From Calonectria ilicicola (Eukaryota; Ascomycota; Sordariomycetes; Hypocreales; Nectriaceae): a stretch of DNA of 64,000 nt. The position numbers were made by a program, and so were the translations under genes. Position 1 is the stretch's first letter. Every line of letters starts with the position of its first letter. The DNA is taken from NCBI GenBank assembly GCA_020809705.1, contig CP085833.1:3596001-3660000 (forward strand), in the 5' to 3' direction. A model generated the notes under the pieces. It saw only the letters and a list, made by a program, of their open reading frames with translations. It made no database searches and had not been told where the DNA came from. Positions 1 to 10,878 of the stretch are shown piece by piece.

Positions 1-335
1 AGGGGCTCATCAATGACGACAAGGGAAAGACACCACAAAAGGTGAAAGAGGAGCCCAAGTCCAATGGTGGGGTCAAGGGAGAATCTCTGAAGTTGGAGGT
101 GGATCACCAAGAAGAAAGCATCAAAAGGGAAAAGACTAAGGATGAAGTCAAAGGTGAACCAGTTAAGATTGAGGATATCAAAAGCGCACTCATCAAGGAA
201 GAAGCCGGCTGCGTCGATGAGCCTGATCAGAAGACATCGACCAAGGCTGAGGAGAAGAATATGGCTAACATGGAAGGATCAAGTAAGATGACTTCCATCT
301 TCCTTTCAGATGATGATGACGATGATGAGCTTTGA
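1..335 (+). CDS. 3' end of a lysine/glutamate-rich protein with many SUMO-type motifs (partial)
   Basis: The reading frame is open from the left edge (first full codon at 3) to a TGA at 333-335, so only the last 110 residues are visible and the start lies outside the window. The tail is hydrophilic and rich in Lys, Glu and Asp. It contains seven matches to the SUMO-acceptor consensus (hydrophobic-K-x-E): VKEE, VKGE, LKLE, IKRE, VKGE, VKIE and IKEE, all within about 60 residues. It ends with IFLSDDDDDDEL, a hydrophobic core followed by an acidic run, as in SUMO-interacting motifs. No catalytic domain is visible, so the protein cannot be named; a nuclear, chromatin or DNA-repair protein is a reasonable guess. 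It converges with the methyltransferase gene, 173 bp between stop codons. Confidence 0.75.
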   Translation, partial: GLINDDKGKTPQKVKEEPKSNGGVKGESLKLEVDHQEESIKREKTKDEVKGEPVKIEDIKSALIKEEAGCVDEPDQKTSTKAEEKNMANMEGSSKMTSIFLSDDDDDDEL

Positions 336-508
336 CGGAAAATAATGTTTTTCTCTCTTTTTTTTTTTAGATTAGATACCCCAGGCACAGCGAGGCTCGC
401 GCCTTGATGACTATGATCTGCTGCCCTTGAAGAATACTGCCGATCACTTGGCCACTTAAACATGCTACTTTTTGTATAATAATTGAACAATTAGGTAATC
501 GAGATGGC

Positions 509-1476
509 TTATTTGGTCAAAGTTCCAAGAACATGAGGAAGACAGTGGTAAACCGGCTCATCTGGAGGCTGACACAGATCAATCTTTTCCCATGCACCAG
601 CTTCTCTCAAGGTCTTGCCCGTGGCACGGCAAAGTTCACATCCACCAAGACATGTTGGCCAAAACAGGTTAATGAATCCTGGATAGAAGAATTCGTCAGT
701 GTGTTACTGGTGACAAGGTGCGGGATGTACCTACGTTGGTAGAGCCACATGAGGATACCTCCTCGCTCAACCCGGACGTGCTCGTACGCATACCATCGCC
801 CGCCTTTCTTGAGATAATCGTATAGGAGACGAATGTTCTTTTCTGGCTCAGGGATACTGCACAGGCAAAGAATTGACACAATGCAGTCGACGCTGCCAGG
901 CTCGATGCGGCCGTCCCAGGCGTCTGGGTTGTTGAAATCCTCGATACCGACGGGTACTACCTGATACAAGTCCTCCATTCCGAGATCCTTTACACGCTGT
1001 CGCAGGGCTGCGGAAGACTTTGGGTTTGGCTCAATTCCGTATACACGCTTCAGGGGAGATGACTTTCGCTGTCTGACTTCCCCGTCACCAATCTCTGCCA
1101 CGGCGGTAGTGCTGGCTCTCTTGTTGACTTTGGCGAATACATCTGCCCACATGCCCGTGCCTGCTCCAATCTCCAAGACAATCCCGCTGATGGGCTCGCC
1201 GACGACCTCGTCACTGACTTGGGCGTTTGTGATGCGGCCCTCGAGGAGGGGAATAACACGCCTCTCCGCACCGGACTTGACCTGGGGGCCGGCGGCGGCC
1301 CAAAAATTGCCAAACCATGCCTCTTTAAAAGCCGAGGGCCAGAGGAGCGTGCCAAAGTTACCACCTTTGATAAGCTGCACTACAGTGGTGGGGAGGAACT
1401 TGACAGAAAAGAACATGAATGGCCATGGGTCGACGAGGAAGACGACGGCCTCCTTGAGTGTGTCCCAAGTGGTCAT
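509..1476 (-). CDS. METTL7-like SAM-dependent methyltransferase
   Basis: Two exons, 1476-735 and 678-509, give 303 aa. The 56-nt intron has GTAGGT and CCAG ends and a CTGAC branch site. Without splicing, the frame stops at 607 with an unrelated tail. Residues 10-40 are hydrophobic and may anchor the protein to a membrane. Residues 99-108 (VLEIGAGTG) are SAM-binding motif I, and VYGIEPNP lies further on. The spliced C-terminus (LGGCELCRATGKTLREAG, then PHVLG) resembles that of the METTL7/phospholipid-methyltransferase-like family, which supports the splice model. Substrate is unknown; in this family it may be a lipid or a thiol. The ATG at 1476 is preferred; an in-frame ATG at 1524 would add 16 residues. 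Confidence 0.85.
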
Positions 1477-2061
1477 CTTGGCTGACGGCTTGCCGCTGTT
1501 GAGAGCGGAACCTGTGAAGCACAATCAATTATGGGACCAAAAGCAAGGGACTGGAGTAAAGTGTGTGTGTGTGTGTGAAGTGAGGAACAAGGATGCAATT
1601 CGGATGTGTTCCCGTGTAAGTGGGAGAGATGGGGCTCGGGGCGCTTATTTATCAGCTCCGTCCAGTCAGGGTCGGATTTGATTCGGCTTCAGATCTCGGC
1701 TTTGAGTAGAGCCGATCCGCCAACCAGCACCATTGACTTACATCAGCGTTGAATGGATGCGGCACCAGCTGGGGTCATATCTTGGAGCTTGGATTTTTTG
1801 TTCTTTACTGGCGTGAAATCACGCTCTGATCATTCTATTGGTTTGAGACATAAAGCCCAACCATGCCATTCGCTGCTGTTGGGCAACATCGGGTCAGCCG
1901 GAGTGTGGGAAGGGCCAATCTAGATGATGAGATGCATTCACGGTTCCTATGGATTTTCTTTCAATTTACAGGTAACTAACTCGTGGCTGCGTCAAACATT
2001 ATGCTATGGACTTATTTATGTGTGATAGTTGGGGTTACGCTCTCTGACCTCTCCCATCGTA
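1477..2061. other. Intergenic: methyltransferase promoter and esterase 3' flank
   Basis: No gene seen. It holds a GT dinucleotide run at 1561-1577, about 85 bp upstream of the methyltransferase ATG. The rest shows no repeat or RNA gene. Confidence 0.6.
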
Positions 2062-3326
2062 TTAGCCCGAGATCTGTCCAATGTACTTGGTGATTTTGTC
2101 GAAATAATCCACTGCCTTGGGATGTGTCGGGAACATATAAAAACAGTGTGGCAGCCCCTGATATGCGTGAAGTTCTGTCTCAACACCCTCGTCCTTCAGT
2201 CGCTCAGCATAAGCAAGCCCTTCATCTCTCAGAGCGTCGTACCCAGCAATCAGCACCACTATCGCAAGCCAGTCAGCTTACAAAAACATTCTTATGCATG
2301 GCTAGTCAAGGGTAAAAAGAGTCATTTAACTTACACGCGGGGGGGAGATCCTTGAGAGTAGGTGCCAATAGACATGATAGTCGCCAGTCCGGAGTTGGCT
2401 CAGGCATGTAGTGATCCAGGAACCACTCCAAACGTGCTGAGGTGACGATGCTGGCATCAAAGTTTTGACGATAGCTGCCTAGCTCGTACTTGTCTTTGGG
2501 CGCAAACTTGGGGTGGCATGTGACGGGGAAGCAGAGTATTTGCGCAACAACACCGGTTATACCTTCGCCGCGGGCCATGAGTGCAACAACGGCTGCCTAT
2601 AGACTCGATTAGCTGAGCGCAAATTGGCTATGGGGATTGAGCTGACAAGGTTGCCACCGGCACTTCCACCGATGATGATAATCTTTTCAGGGTCTGCGCT
2701 GAGGGAGGAAGCGTTTTGCTTGGCCTGTGGGGGGTTAACTTGATTGCACATCTGACTTGGTGCTGGGAAGAGCTGACCCATTTGAGGGCATCAAAGCAGT
2801 CGTTGACTGAGTACGGGAATCGGAATTCGGGAGCCCTTTAAATGTTAGAATTGCATGTTGTGATGTGGTGGGGAGAGACTTACATTCTGTAGTCCACGCT
2901 CACAACTACTGAGTTTGTCTTTCCTGCTATCAACAAGTTTTCAGAGTGCTCAGTGCAGTGACCGCCGACGACCCATCCGCCACCATGGAACCGCACTACA
3001 AGCGCTGAGTTTGCCTTTTTCTCTTTGGCCTTGTAAATCTTGATCTCGATATTTGCCCCATCTCGCATGGGAATTTGTTGCGTCTCCGTTAACACGTTCA
3101 CGCCCTCCTTGGGGCATCCCTCTGGCGGCGCCGAGTTGTTCAGCCAGAGTTTTCGGAACTCTTCCAGAGACAGGGAAGGATCCCAAATCTGTTCCAGCAT
3201 GGCATCAGTGGCATCTTTGAGTTTGGAAAACTCGGGATCAAGCTCGCTGAGATGGCCGTACTTGGGCAATGGTTTAAAGTCGTCGTCCACATCGACGTAC
3301 TCGGGCTTGTCTTTTGTAATGACCAT
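2062..3326 (-). CDS. HSL-family alpha/beta-hydrolase (esterase/lipase)
   Basis: Five exons (3326-2884, 2835-2778, 2724-2647, 2596-2335, 2258-2062) give 345 aa. The four introns are 48-76 nt. The family signatures appear in order: HGGGW at about residue 114 (oxyanion hole), YRMAPE across the first splice junction, GGSAGG with the nucleophile Ser at about 188, the acidic residue in AGYD at about 287, and the His in GLPHCF at about 317. This is the alpha/beta-hydrolase-3 (hormone-sensitive lipase) pattern, so hydrolysis of carboxylic esters is expected. No signal peptide is apparent, which suggests an intracellular enzyme. The fungal family includes acetyl-hydrolases and secondary-metabolite esterases; nothing here points to one substrate. 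All catalytic residues are present. Confidence 0.88.
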
Positions 3327-4378
3327 GGTGATGTTGATGTGATTATTTGTGAGTGTGATTTATATAAAAGGATATTTGGATAGGGAATGCTGGGTAAGTA
3401 CTATTGGTCTATAACTAAAGAGCACGAGTACCAGGGCTGGTACTGAGGTCACCGGCCTTGTATTTAGATATATTTGACGGATATCATGTGGGGGTTTATA
3501 GCCTTGGTCCAAACCTCGCCATCGGAAAACGCTAGCCTATAAAGCTGAAGAGCCATTGCACGACTTGAAGTTGGTTGCCAAGCCCTGTCAAGCCGTGGTA
3601 ACAGACAGGTCTGGGGTGCAGATACGACGTGGTAACCAATAAGAGGCGTAGATGATGAAATTAAAAACGCCCTACTTGAATGAGTGCGAAAATTAGTCAC
3701 TGCAAAACTACTGAATTATTTGGAGACCTTTACTTGCTTCTCTCGGAGCGGCCACAAGTTGGAGGTTGACCGGCTAACTTTCTCCGCCACGGCTGCGGGG
3801 AGCAGGACTTGTCGCAAGCGCCACCCAATTAACCCGGCTGTTAGGCCTTCCTGGGAACTAAGCGTATAGAATTAATGATTGAAAGTGTTGCCCAAGATGG
3901 ATATATGTTGGAATTTTTCCTGGCTTGCACTGGTGGTAACTGGCTAGAGTTTGGTACGTGGGTTCTTAATTGGCTGAATAGCGCTGGGTTGCTATATTAA
4001 AAGCTTGACAACTAATTGCAACCTTTCAGATGACCACAGTCAGAAATCCATATACCTTCTCTATCTATTCTTGTGGGACTTGGTCTCTCCATCAATTCTC
4101 AACATGTGTGAGCTTACCCATGATGGTGCAAGCCGTTGAATCTTTCAACAAAGTAGTTCAGTCATAGAGCATGGCTCCCTGATCATAACCTCCCCGCCTC
4201 CTTCTTTTTTCCTCTTCTTGACAAACCCAAATACAAATTGCAGATCCTGCAAAAATGCGACCAAAATCCATTCCAAACAAGGTTGCGCCGCAAACTCCTC
4301 GAACCGTATGCATGCATGTGTTGATGACGATTTCCGTAGCCCGATTGTATTTTGTCCAAAATTCCTCTCCATGCCGGC
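3327..4378. other. Intergenic region, 1.05 kb
   Basis: Upstream of the esterase and downstream of IMP3 (both on the minus strand). Only short open frames; no RNA gene or repeat seen. Confidence 0.55.
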
Positions 4379-4983
4379 TTAAAGCAGCTCGAAGTCGTCC
4401 AGCTGGTCTCGGTACTTCATAATGTTTCGCTTGATCTTGCTGCCCACGGTCCAGGTCACAAAGTCCTCCATTCCTCTGGTGACGAGATACGCGGGGTCCG
4501 TCACCGTCTCGGTACCAACTCGCACGTGGCCTTGCTCAATCATCTTGTTTGCTGCCTGGACAGTCTCCGCCATGCGCAGGCGGGTCATGACGACGGGGAG
4601 TCTTCGTCGCGCAAAGGCGCTGACGGTGACGTTGTTCTCGACGGCGGAGAGCTTGGAGGTGGATGAGAGGACGCCCACATCGTAGAGCTTGTTGAGAAGG
4701 AGTTCTTCGTGCTTTCGGCGGGTGGCGTTGTCGGGAGGGAGGAGAGACAGGCGGTGCGCCAGCTGTCGGATGGACTAGAGGAAGGTCAGCCAAAGTTTTG
4801 GGACGCAACGGGCGAGATGAAACATACACCACACATCTTGTTGTACTTGTGGTAGTCTGCAGGATTTGTGATGGCATATCTTCTCATCACAAGCTTGTCT
4901 CGGTGGCCATCGTCGGATTTGTATGTGATGAAGTCGGTCTTTCGCAGGAGCTTTTGCTCGTGATGCTTCAGTTTGCGGACCAT
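4379..4983 (-). CDS. IMP3: U3 snoRNP protein Imp3 (S4-domain ribosome-biogenesis factor)
   Basis: Two exons (4983-4828 and 4774-4379) give 183 aa, the usual Imp3 length. The intron of 53 nt has GTATGT and CTAG ends. The N-terminus [18 protein letters not shown] is typical of the family, followed by an S9/S4-like region. An S4 RNA-binding domain covers about residues 108-165 ([19 protein letters not shown], then IEQGHVRVG). In yeast, Imp3 joins U3 snoRNA with the pre-rRNA during early 18S rRNA processing in the nucleolus. The gene is head to head with RSM18, only 329 bp between start codons, so the two share a promoter region. Confidence 0.95.
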
Positions 4984-5312
4984 GGTGAAGGTATTTTAAG
5001 GGGAACCCCGGTGTTTAGATGGACTATGATGGCGGTGGATTCCAGGCGCAATTCTCTCCCACGATATTTTCTCGTGGTTGCAATTCGATTGTCGCAGAGA
5101 AAAAAAAAATATGCTGGTCGCACCCGTCGTCTTCAAGGTTGGATGGACGAGAAAACGAGTTGAGAAAATCTGAGTGGGGCTCCTTCAAGCTGCGGAATTG
5201 GTGCCGCCGGCATGTTCCGTGCCCATTGGCGAAAAACCTCCAAACCTCCAGCACCACTATCACGACATTTACGACACCGACCAACGACGTCCCGCCCAAT
5301 TCGTCCACAGCC
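4984..5312. promoter_or_regulatory. Shared divergent promoter of IMP3 and RSM18
   Basis: The 329 bp between the two start codons must contain both promoters and both 5' leaders. The frame of RSM18 stays open upstream of its ATG to 5019, but that stretch is low in coding character. No clear TATA box is seen. Confidence 0.6.
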
Positions 5313-6032
5313 ATGCCTCCCCGACTGCCTACGCCCTCCGCCGGCGCCGCCATGGTGCGCAGCCTCATCCGCCCTTTCTCCTCCTCCGCCCCCGTCGCTG
5401 CCCCCCGCGAAACAGCCCACCCGACTTCGCACACCAACCATGGCAGCCGTCTCTCCAGCCTCAACAACAACGCACCCGCCCGGGGAGCCCCCCCTGCAGG
5501 CCAGCGTGGTGATGCCGCTGCCCGATTGCTGGACCGCTTCAAGACCCGCTCGGCAAACTACGTCCGCGAGAAGACGGCACAGATGGAGTTTCTCAAAAAC
5601 CAGAAAATGTCCAACGACTACCTCAGGCAGATGCCCCGTCGCTGGGAGGCTGGTGATGTCTACTCGCCGCACGACCTGAGCCCCATTGAGATGCAGAAGT
5701 GGCGCAAGAGGTCGCTGCGCAACAACGATGTCGTCGATGCTCTCGGTATCAACCCTCTCGACATGTACAAGGTTAGCACCATTCCCCCGCCATCCTCAGT
5801 CAATTGAATATTTGGGAGCTCCGACTAACGCACTGTATAGAACTTTTCCTTGGTTGAGCACTTTACCACACCCTCTGGAATGATTAACCACTCCAAAATC
5901 ACACGTCTCCGACCTGTCAACCAGCGCAAGGTGGCCAAGATGATCCGCCGAGTCCAGGGCATGGGTCTGTACCCAAGTGTGCACGCTCACCCCGAGATGC
6001 TGCGAGACCAATTCTTCGCCGTGAGACGATAA
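5313..6032 (+). CDS. RSM18: Mitochondrial small-subunit ribosomal protein bS18m (Rsm18)
   Basis: Two exons (5313-5771 and 5841-6032) give 216 aa. The intron runs from GTTAGC to TATAG. The first 70 residues are Ser/Ala/Arg/Pro-rich with almost no acidic residues (IRPFSSSAPVAAPRE), as expected of a mitochondrial targeting sequence. The conserved S18 domain is at the C-terminus: FTTPSGMINHSKITRLRPVNQRKVAKMIRR across about residues 160-195. In the mitochondrial 37S subunit this protein lies on the platform near the 16S-like rRNA 3' region. The ATG at 5313 is chosen because it opens the targeting sequence; a second in-frame ATG 14 codons later is also possible. Confidence 0.92.
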
Positions 6033-6188
6033 AAAAAAAAGAAGAAAACGTCGGATTCAGGCCTGTTGGGCGTTTTTATGTGTATGAGGGATGTCATGGT
6101 CATTATTTTTGGTCATATGTATAACAGCTTCGACCTCTACTACCTGTATAGATACATGTCTACAATGAAACTTTTTTATTGGTACATC

Positions 6189-8612
6189 TCAAGCCTTCAA
6201 ATCCCGGTTGATCTTGAATTTACACAGCGAATCCACCGTCAGTCGCTTGCCCTTTTGCTCCAAATTGGCCCACACCTCGGGGTATTGCGTTTTTGCCCAG
6301 CTCTTGAAGCTGGCCTGGAGTTCCTGTCCAGGGAGAGCATTGAACGCCACGCCCAATCTATAGTATGGTTAGTAAGGCCCATCACACAAGAACGAAAAGG
6401 TGAAAACTCACGTCATCAAATCTGGTTCAGCCCCCGTAGCCCTCTGCATCTTCATAACGACGTCCTCAACCGCTTGTACCTGTCCACTGCCAGCAACGGC
6501 GCCAACATAGGAGTTGTAAAGCCTGGGGGGGACATCCACATCCATATTTTCTATTCTCTTCCAAATCTTTTGGGCCGTCTTGGCCCCTCCTGGTCTGCGT
6601 TCTAGAGCCCAAAAGACGGCTTCGAGACTGGCATAAGTAGGACCCTCCCTCGACGATGTGATCTCGTTCCAGAAATCCATTGCTTGAAGGGGACGGTCGC
6701 AAGCGGTATGAGCAAGCATCAACGATGTGTAGAGCTTGGTGTTGGGCTGAACAGTGGTATCCATCTTAAGCATGTTGAAGACCATTTCAAGAGCCTCTGT
6801 GTCAGGGCTTTTGCTCAAAGACTCAAAGAATTGGACATAGGTTTCGTGTTTTGGGTGATAGATGTTGTTTCTGTGCTGTCGCATGTGTCCAAAAACATGA
6901 GACGCCATATCTGGGCGCTTTCGGGTGAAAAAGGCATCCATGAGGTTCACACGGTGCTCAAAGCTCAGATCTTGGAAGAACTGTCGAAGCAGTTGATATG
7001 CGGTCCACGCGCGGGAGGTGCTTGTTCTTGAGTTTAAACAAAACTGGACGAATGCCTCTTGGATAATCTCTCGTTCCTCGGCACTAAACTGGAAAGCATG
7101 AACCGAGAGTGTGTCCATCACATCAAAGGGCTGTTCGTTTTCCAAAAACCCAACGCAAAGAGTGGCGACAGTGTCTGGGTCAAGCTGGACTTGATCCTCC
7201 TCAGCAAGGTGGACGATCCCAACAATGAACTTGAAGTCGGGAGTCTTCTGGGCGCAGAGCGCATTTAAATACTTGTTGAGTAGCGCACAGTATTCCCACC
7301 ACCGATCAGGGTTGGATTGCCAAGGCTCCAACTTTTTGACGTTCTTGTACGCAGCTTGCACGCCTGGCAGGTATCCTGCATCCAGGCGCAAGCCCATCTG
7401 GATGAGATACGTCTCACCATCCTGTCTAATATCGTTATCCACAGCAAGAGAAAGAATATCCTCAGCCAATATGGTGTCCTGCAGACTGACAGCAGCTCGC
7501 AGTAACCCATTGATAGTGGCAGTGTCGGCTTTCACAATGCCCTTGGAATCAGTCATGTGCGACATCATAGCCTCGACTTGTTTTAACCCCCTGCCCATGG
7601 TGAGAATAGCTTGTAATAAACTGTCCCAGTATGGCTTCGTCGGCTTGGTCTCCCCAAGTTGAAGGAAATACGGCACAGCCCACTCCATCGCATTGTTGCG
7701 GCGGGCAAATAATGCCACCAGTGGATAGACCTCGGCACTGCGTTTACCAGTTGCAGGGAGTTTATCAAACCAATATTTGGTCTCCCCGATCTTATTTCTC
7801 TCGGCAAAGAACGAAACAATGGCCAATTGAGTATTTTCGCTAAAGGGGATACCATTCTTCTCGGCGTGGTTGGCAAGAGCTGTTAGATCTTGCTCATGAC
7901 CCTCTCTTCCCAGACCAATGGCTACTGAAGTAACTAGATCTTGACCATTGTTTGCGAGATCCACTACATTATTCCATTTGGAATAAAGCAGCTCAAGGGC
8001 CTCCTTCGAACCGCCATACAGACATATGGTTTGGATGTATTGCGACCAGAGGGCCAGGTCGGGCTTAGCCTGGATATTCGAGGTACCGGAGGTAAGAATA
8101 GAGTATATGCGTCGAGCAAGGTCCAAGTGTTGCGAACTTCTTTCGCGGGGTCGGAGAGTTAGAAGAGCCGTGAGGGCGTTGGTGAGATCCTTCGCCTTCA
8201 ATTTGGGCGAGTCTTTCGCGGGTGCTTCGGGTGGTTCCTTGAGGAGATAGTCAAGAAGTCGGTGGCATTGGATCGCCTGCGTAGCGTTTAATGGAACTCT
8301 GCTCGAAAGCTTTGCATTGAAAAAGGTGTTCCACGTTTTTATGAGTTCGTCGTATGGTGGGGGACGTAGGTTGTCGAGCGTTCTACTCCTCCACACCATG
8401 ATATTCATCCATCCTGGCTCGAAATCGGGCTGGCGCACCTCACGGGGAGCTTTCGAAAATATTCCATCGAAAAAGGTTCGACATGGTGCGACAGGAGTTA
8501 TCGATCGGGGTAGTTGCCTTTGCCGAATGGGAGCTGAGTAGAGAGCGCAAGACGGGGAGCGGGAGTGCTGGACCAGGACCCGTCGAGCATGGCGGGCCAA
8601 GTGTGCCCTCAT
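6189..8612 (-). CDS. Mitochondrial PPR-type helical-repeat protein, possibly complex I assembly factor CIA84
   Basis: Two exons (8612-6412 and 6357-6189) give 789 aa. The 54-nt intron has GTGAGT and TATAG ends. The first 45 residues are basic with many Arg and Ser (MRAHLARHARRVLVQHSRS), a mitochondrial targeting sequence. After an FFDGIFSK segment the protein is almost wholly alpha-helical. Helix pairs with PPR character are clearest from about 340 to 770 (for example TKLYTSLMLAHTACDRPLQAMDFW). The layout FFxGxF, PP, W-FF near the N-terminus resembles fungal CIA84, a PPR protein needed for assembly of the complex I membrane arm. That name is from memory of the family pattern and is not proven here. 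It diverges from the aldo-keto reductase. Confidence 0.78.
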
Positions 8613-9779
8613 AATGGATAATTCTATGAGATTGCGGTCCTGGAGCCATTAGCAAAACTTCGGCAATTGGCAATTGCAAGGTCGATCGTACAGAAGCATG
8701 TTTGAGGACCGGCGCGACACAAATTGCACCAGCGCAATGTCTGCAGCTCAATCACGGGAATTCTAGAGCTCCAAATCCAATGGCACTTCTGATTTTCCAA
8801 GTTGAGCGCGGAATAGTGGCTTGCCGACATTTAGCCGCGCCGGAGTCTGACGCGGGAGTGGTAGAATACATTGTGCGCGACATGGATTTTTTTGCCAAAG
8901 ATAGTTATGAGGAATCTTATAAGAAGATAGATAAGTATAAAGCATCATTATATTATATAGCTTTGAAAACCGAGTACTTCATACATTTGTCTAATTCATT
9001 CCTGGGTTTCTATATCTGTTTCCGCAATGGCGTGTGATGGGTTTACCCCCCACTTTCTAAGTTGGGTTGGCCTTTGGCACCCCGAGTTTATTCCAGAACT
9101 CCAGAGGGATACAATGTCACTTCCCCTTTGAGATGGCCGACAGCCCATCCATTATCAACTCCTAGTGCTAGTTTCCTCACACATTGATACCGGATTTAAC
9201 ATGTAGATGATTCCGGGAATGAGTCATAAATAGCGCCAGATGAAATGGTCTATTCCGCCTTGAGCCGCTTGCTTGTTTTACATTACTAAAGCACCCTGGA
9301 TACGTCACCCGCTAGGATGGATAATGAACCGGGATGTCGAAGTTGCTACAATATCGGAACGGACCTTTCGAGCTACTAGCTCTGCTCTATTCGTTCGTTT
9401 GAATTCTTGAACGAATCGTAGACCAGCGTTCTTCTTAGCATCTTGGTCCGAGGTGGGGAAGGTCATAGCTGAACTCTCGTCACCGTGACTGAAGGGCGCC
9501 TCGGAACGGCATTGCAGAACGGCACACTAACTCATCATGGCCGTCAAGGCGAGTGGATTTAAGTAAACGCCGAAGAAGGCCCCATCCCGCGAATCGGCAG
9601 CAGGTCCGGCCAGCTATCGTGAACAAGTTCCCCGCTCGGTCTCGCAATCGATGGTGGGGCATTGTCGAGCTCTTGAGCTCTATATAGCTTCCTGTCTGTC
9701 CTGCCTAGATTGACAAACCCCTCCCTCTTGTTCCATACACACAGATACCCATAAAAACAGTACTGGTACTCGACTCAAG
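8613..9779. other. Divergent promoter region of the PPR and aldo-keto reductase genes
   Basis: No gene supported across 1.17 kb. It contains an 8-bp perfect inverted repeat (ATTCGTTC and GAACGAAT, 9389-9416, 12-bp spacer centred near an EcoRI-type GAATTC). The sequence TCTATATAG at 9679-9687 may serve as a TATA element about 95 bp upstream of the reductase ATG. Confidence 0.5.
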
Positions 9780-10878
9780 ATGCCTCTCATCGCCCAAAGT
9801 CCCAAGAATCGCATTATCCTTGGTCTCATGACCTTTGGACCCACGGTCGAGCAAGGCGCCCGTATCACCGATGTTGATGAATTCAAGATGTACCTCGATC
9901 TCTTCCAATCAAGAGGTTATAATGAGTTAGACACAGCTCGAATGTACATTGGAGGAGAGCAGGAGGCGTTCACTGCTCAGGCCGGTTGGAAGGAGAAAGG
10001 TTTCACCTTGGCTACCAAGGTTAAGTACCCTACCGCCCCCGGCGACAATACTGCAGACAAGGTCTTTGCTTCGGTAGAGACGAGTTTGAAGGATCTGGGT
10101 ACCGACACCATTGACGTGGGTTATATTTATTTCATCCCAATATCTAGGAATTAGCCGATCCGCTGACCGTTTTCGTTAGATCCTCTATCTCCACCGCCCT
10201 GATCGTGGTACCCCCTTCGCCGAGACGCTTGGAGCTGTAGACAAGCTTCACAAAGCTGGCAAGTTTGTGCGGCTAGGTGTTAGCAACTTCACTGCGTTTG
10301 AGCTTGCCGAAGTGGTTGCTATTTGCAAACAAAACAACTGGGTCCAGCCAACCATTTATCAGGGCATGTACAACTGCATTACCCGAAGCATTGAGCCAGA
10401 ATTGTTTGTTGCCTGTCGCCGATATGGCCTTGACATTGTCGTATATAATCCCATCGCTGGTGGTCTGCTCTCTGGCAAGATCAAGTCCAAGGACATTGTT
10501 CCCGAGACTGGTCGCTTCTCATCTCAAAACAGCTCAGGCCAAGCATACCGTGATCGATACTACCGAGACAGCACCTTCAAGGCCCTCAAGACGATTGAGA
10601 CTGCGATCGAAAAGCACAACTTGACCATGGTTGAGACCGCATTGCGCTGGATGGTGCACCACTCAAAGCTCAAGATCACGGATGGCAACGATGGAATCCT
10701 TATCGGAACCTCAAACCTCCCTCAGTTTGAAAGCAACCTCGATGATTTGGAAAAGGGTCCCCTGCCAGAGGAGGTCGTCCAAGCCCTGGACGAGGCTTGG
10801 GCTTATGCCAAGGCTGACACGACCAACTATTGGCACGGCGAGCTCGAGTATGGCTACAAGGGCACGGGAGAAAACTAA
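9780..10878 (+). CDS. Aldo-keto reductase (AKR7 / aflatoxin-aldehyde-reductase-like)
   Basis: Two exons (9780-10115 and 10180-10878) give 344 aa. The intron starts GTGGGT and ends GTTAG; read through, it brings a stop at 10154. The AKR catalytic tetrad is visible: Asp51 in ELDTA, Tyr56 in ARMY, a Lys at about 80-82 in TKVK and His117 in LYLHRPD. LGVSNF and VYNPIAGGLL are the usual barrel strands, and IGTSN near residue 290 contacts the NADPH phosphate. Enzymes of this type reduce aldehydes and ketones with NADPH in the cytosol, with roles in detoxification or secondary metabolism. Length and motifs are complete. The specific substrate cannot be told from sequence, and no metabolite cluster surrounds the gene. 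Confidence 0.93.

Noticed and set aside
607..735. Unspliced C-terminus of the methyltransferase ending at 607
   Set aside because: Splicing the 56-nt intron at 734-679 gives a C-terminus that fits the family; the unspliced tail does not.
5024..5672. Long minus-strand frames opposite RSM18
   Set aside because: They lie opposite a conserved coding exon, have Gly/Val/Ala-biased composition and no domain.
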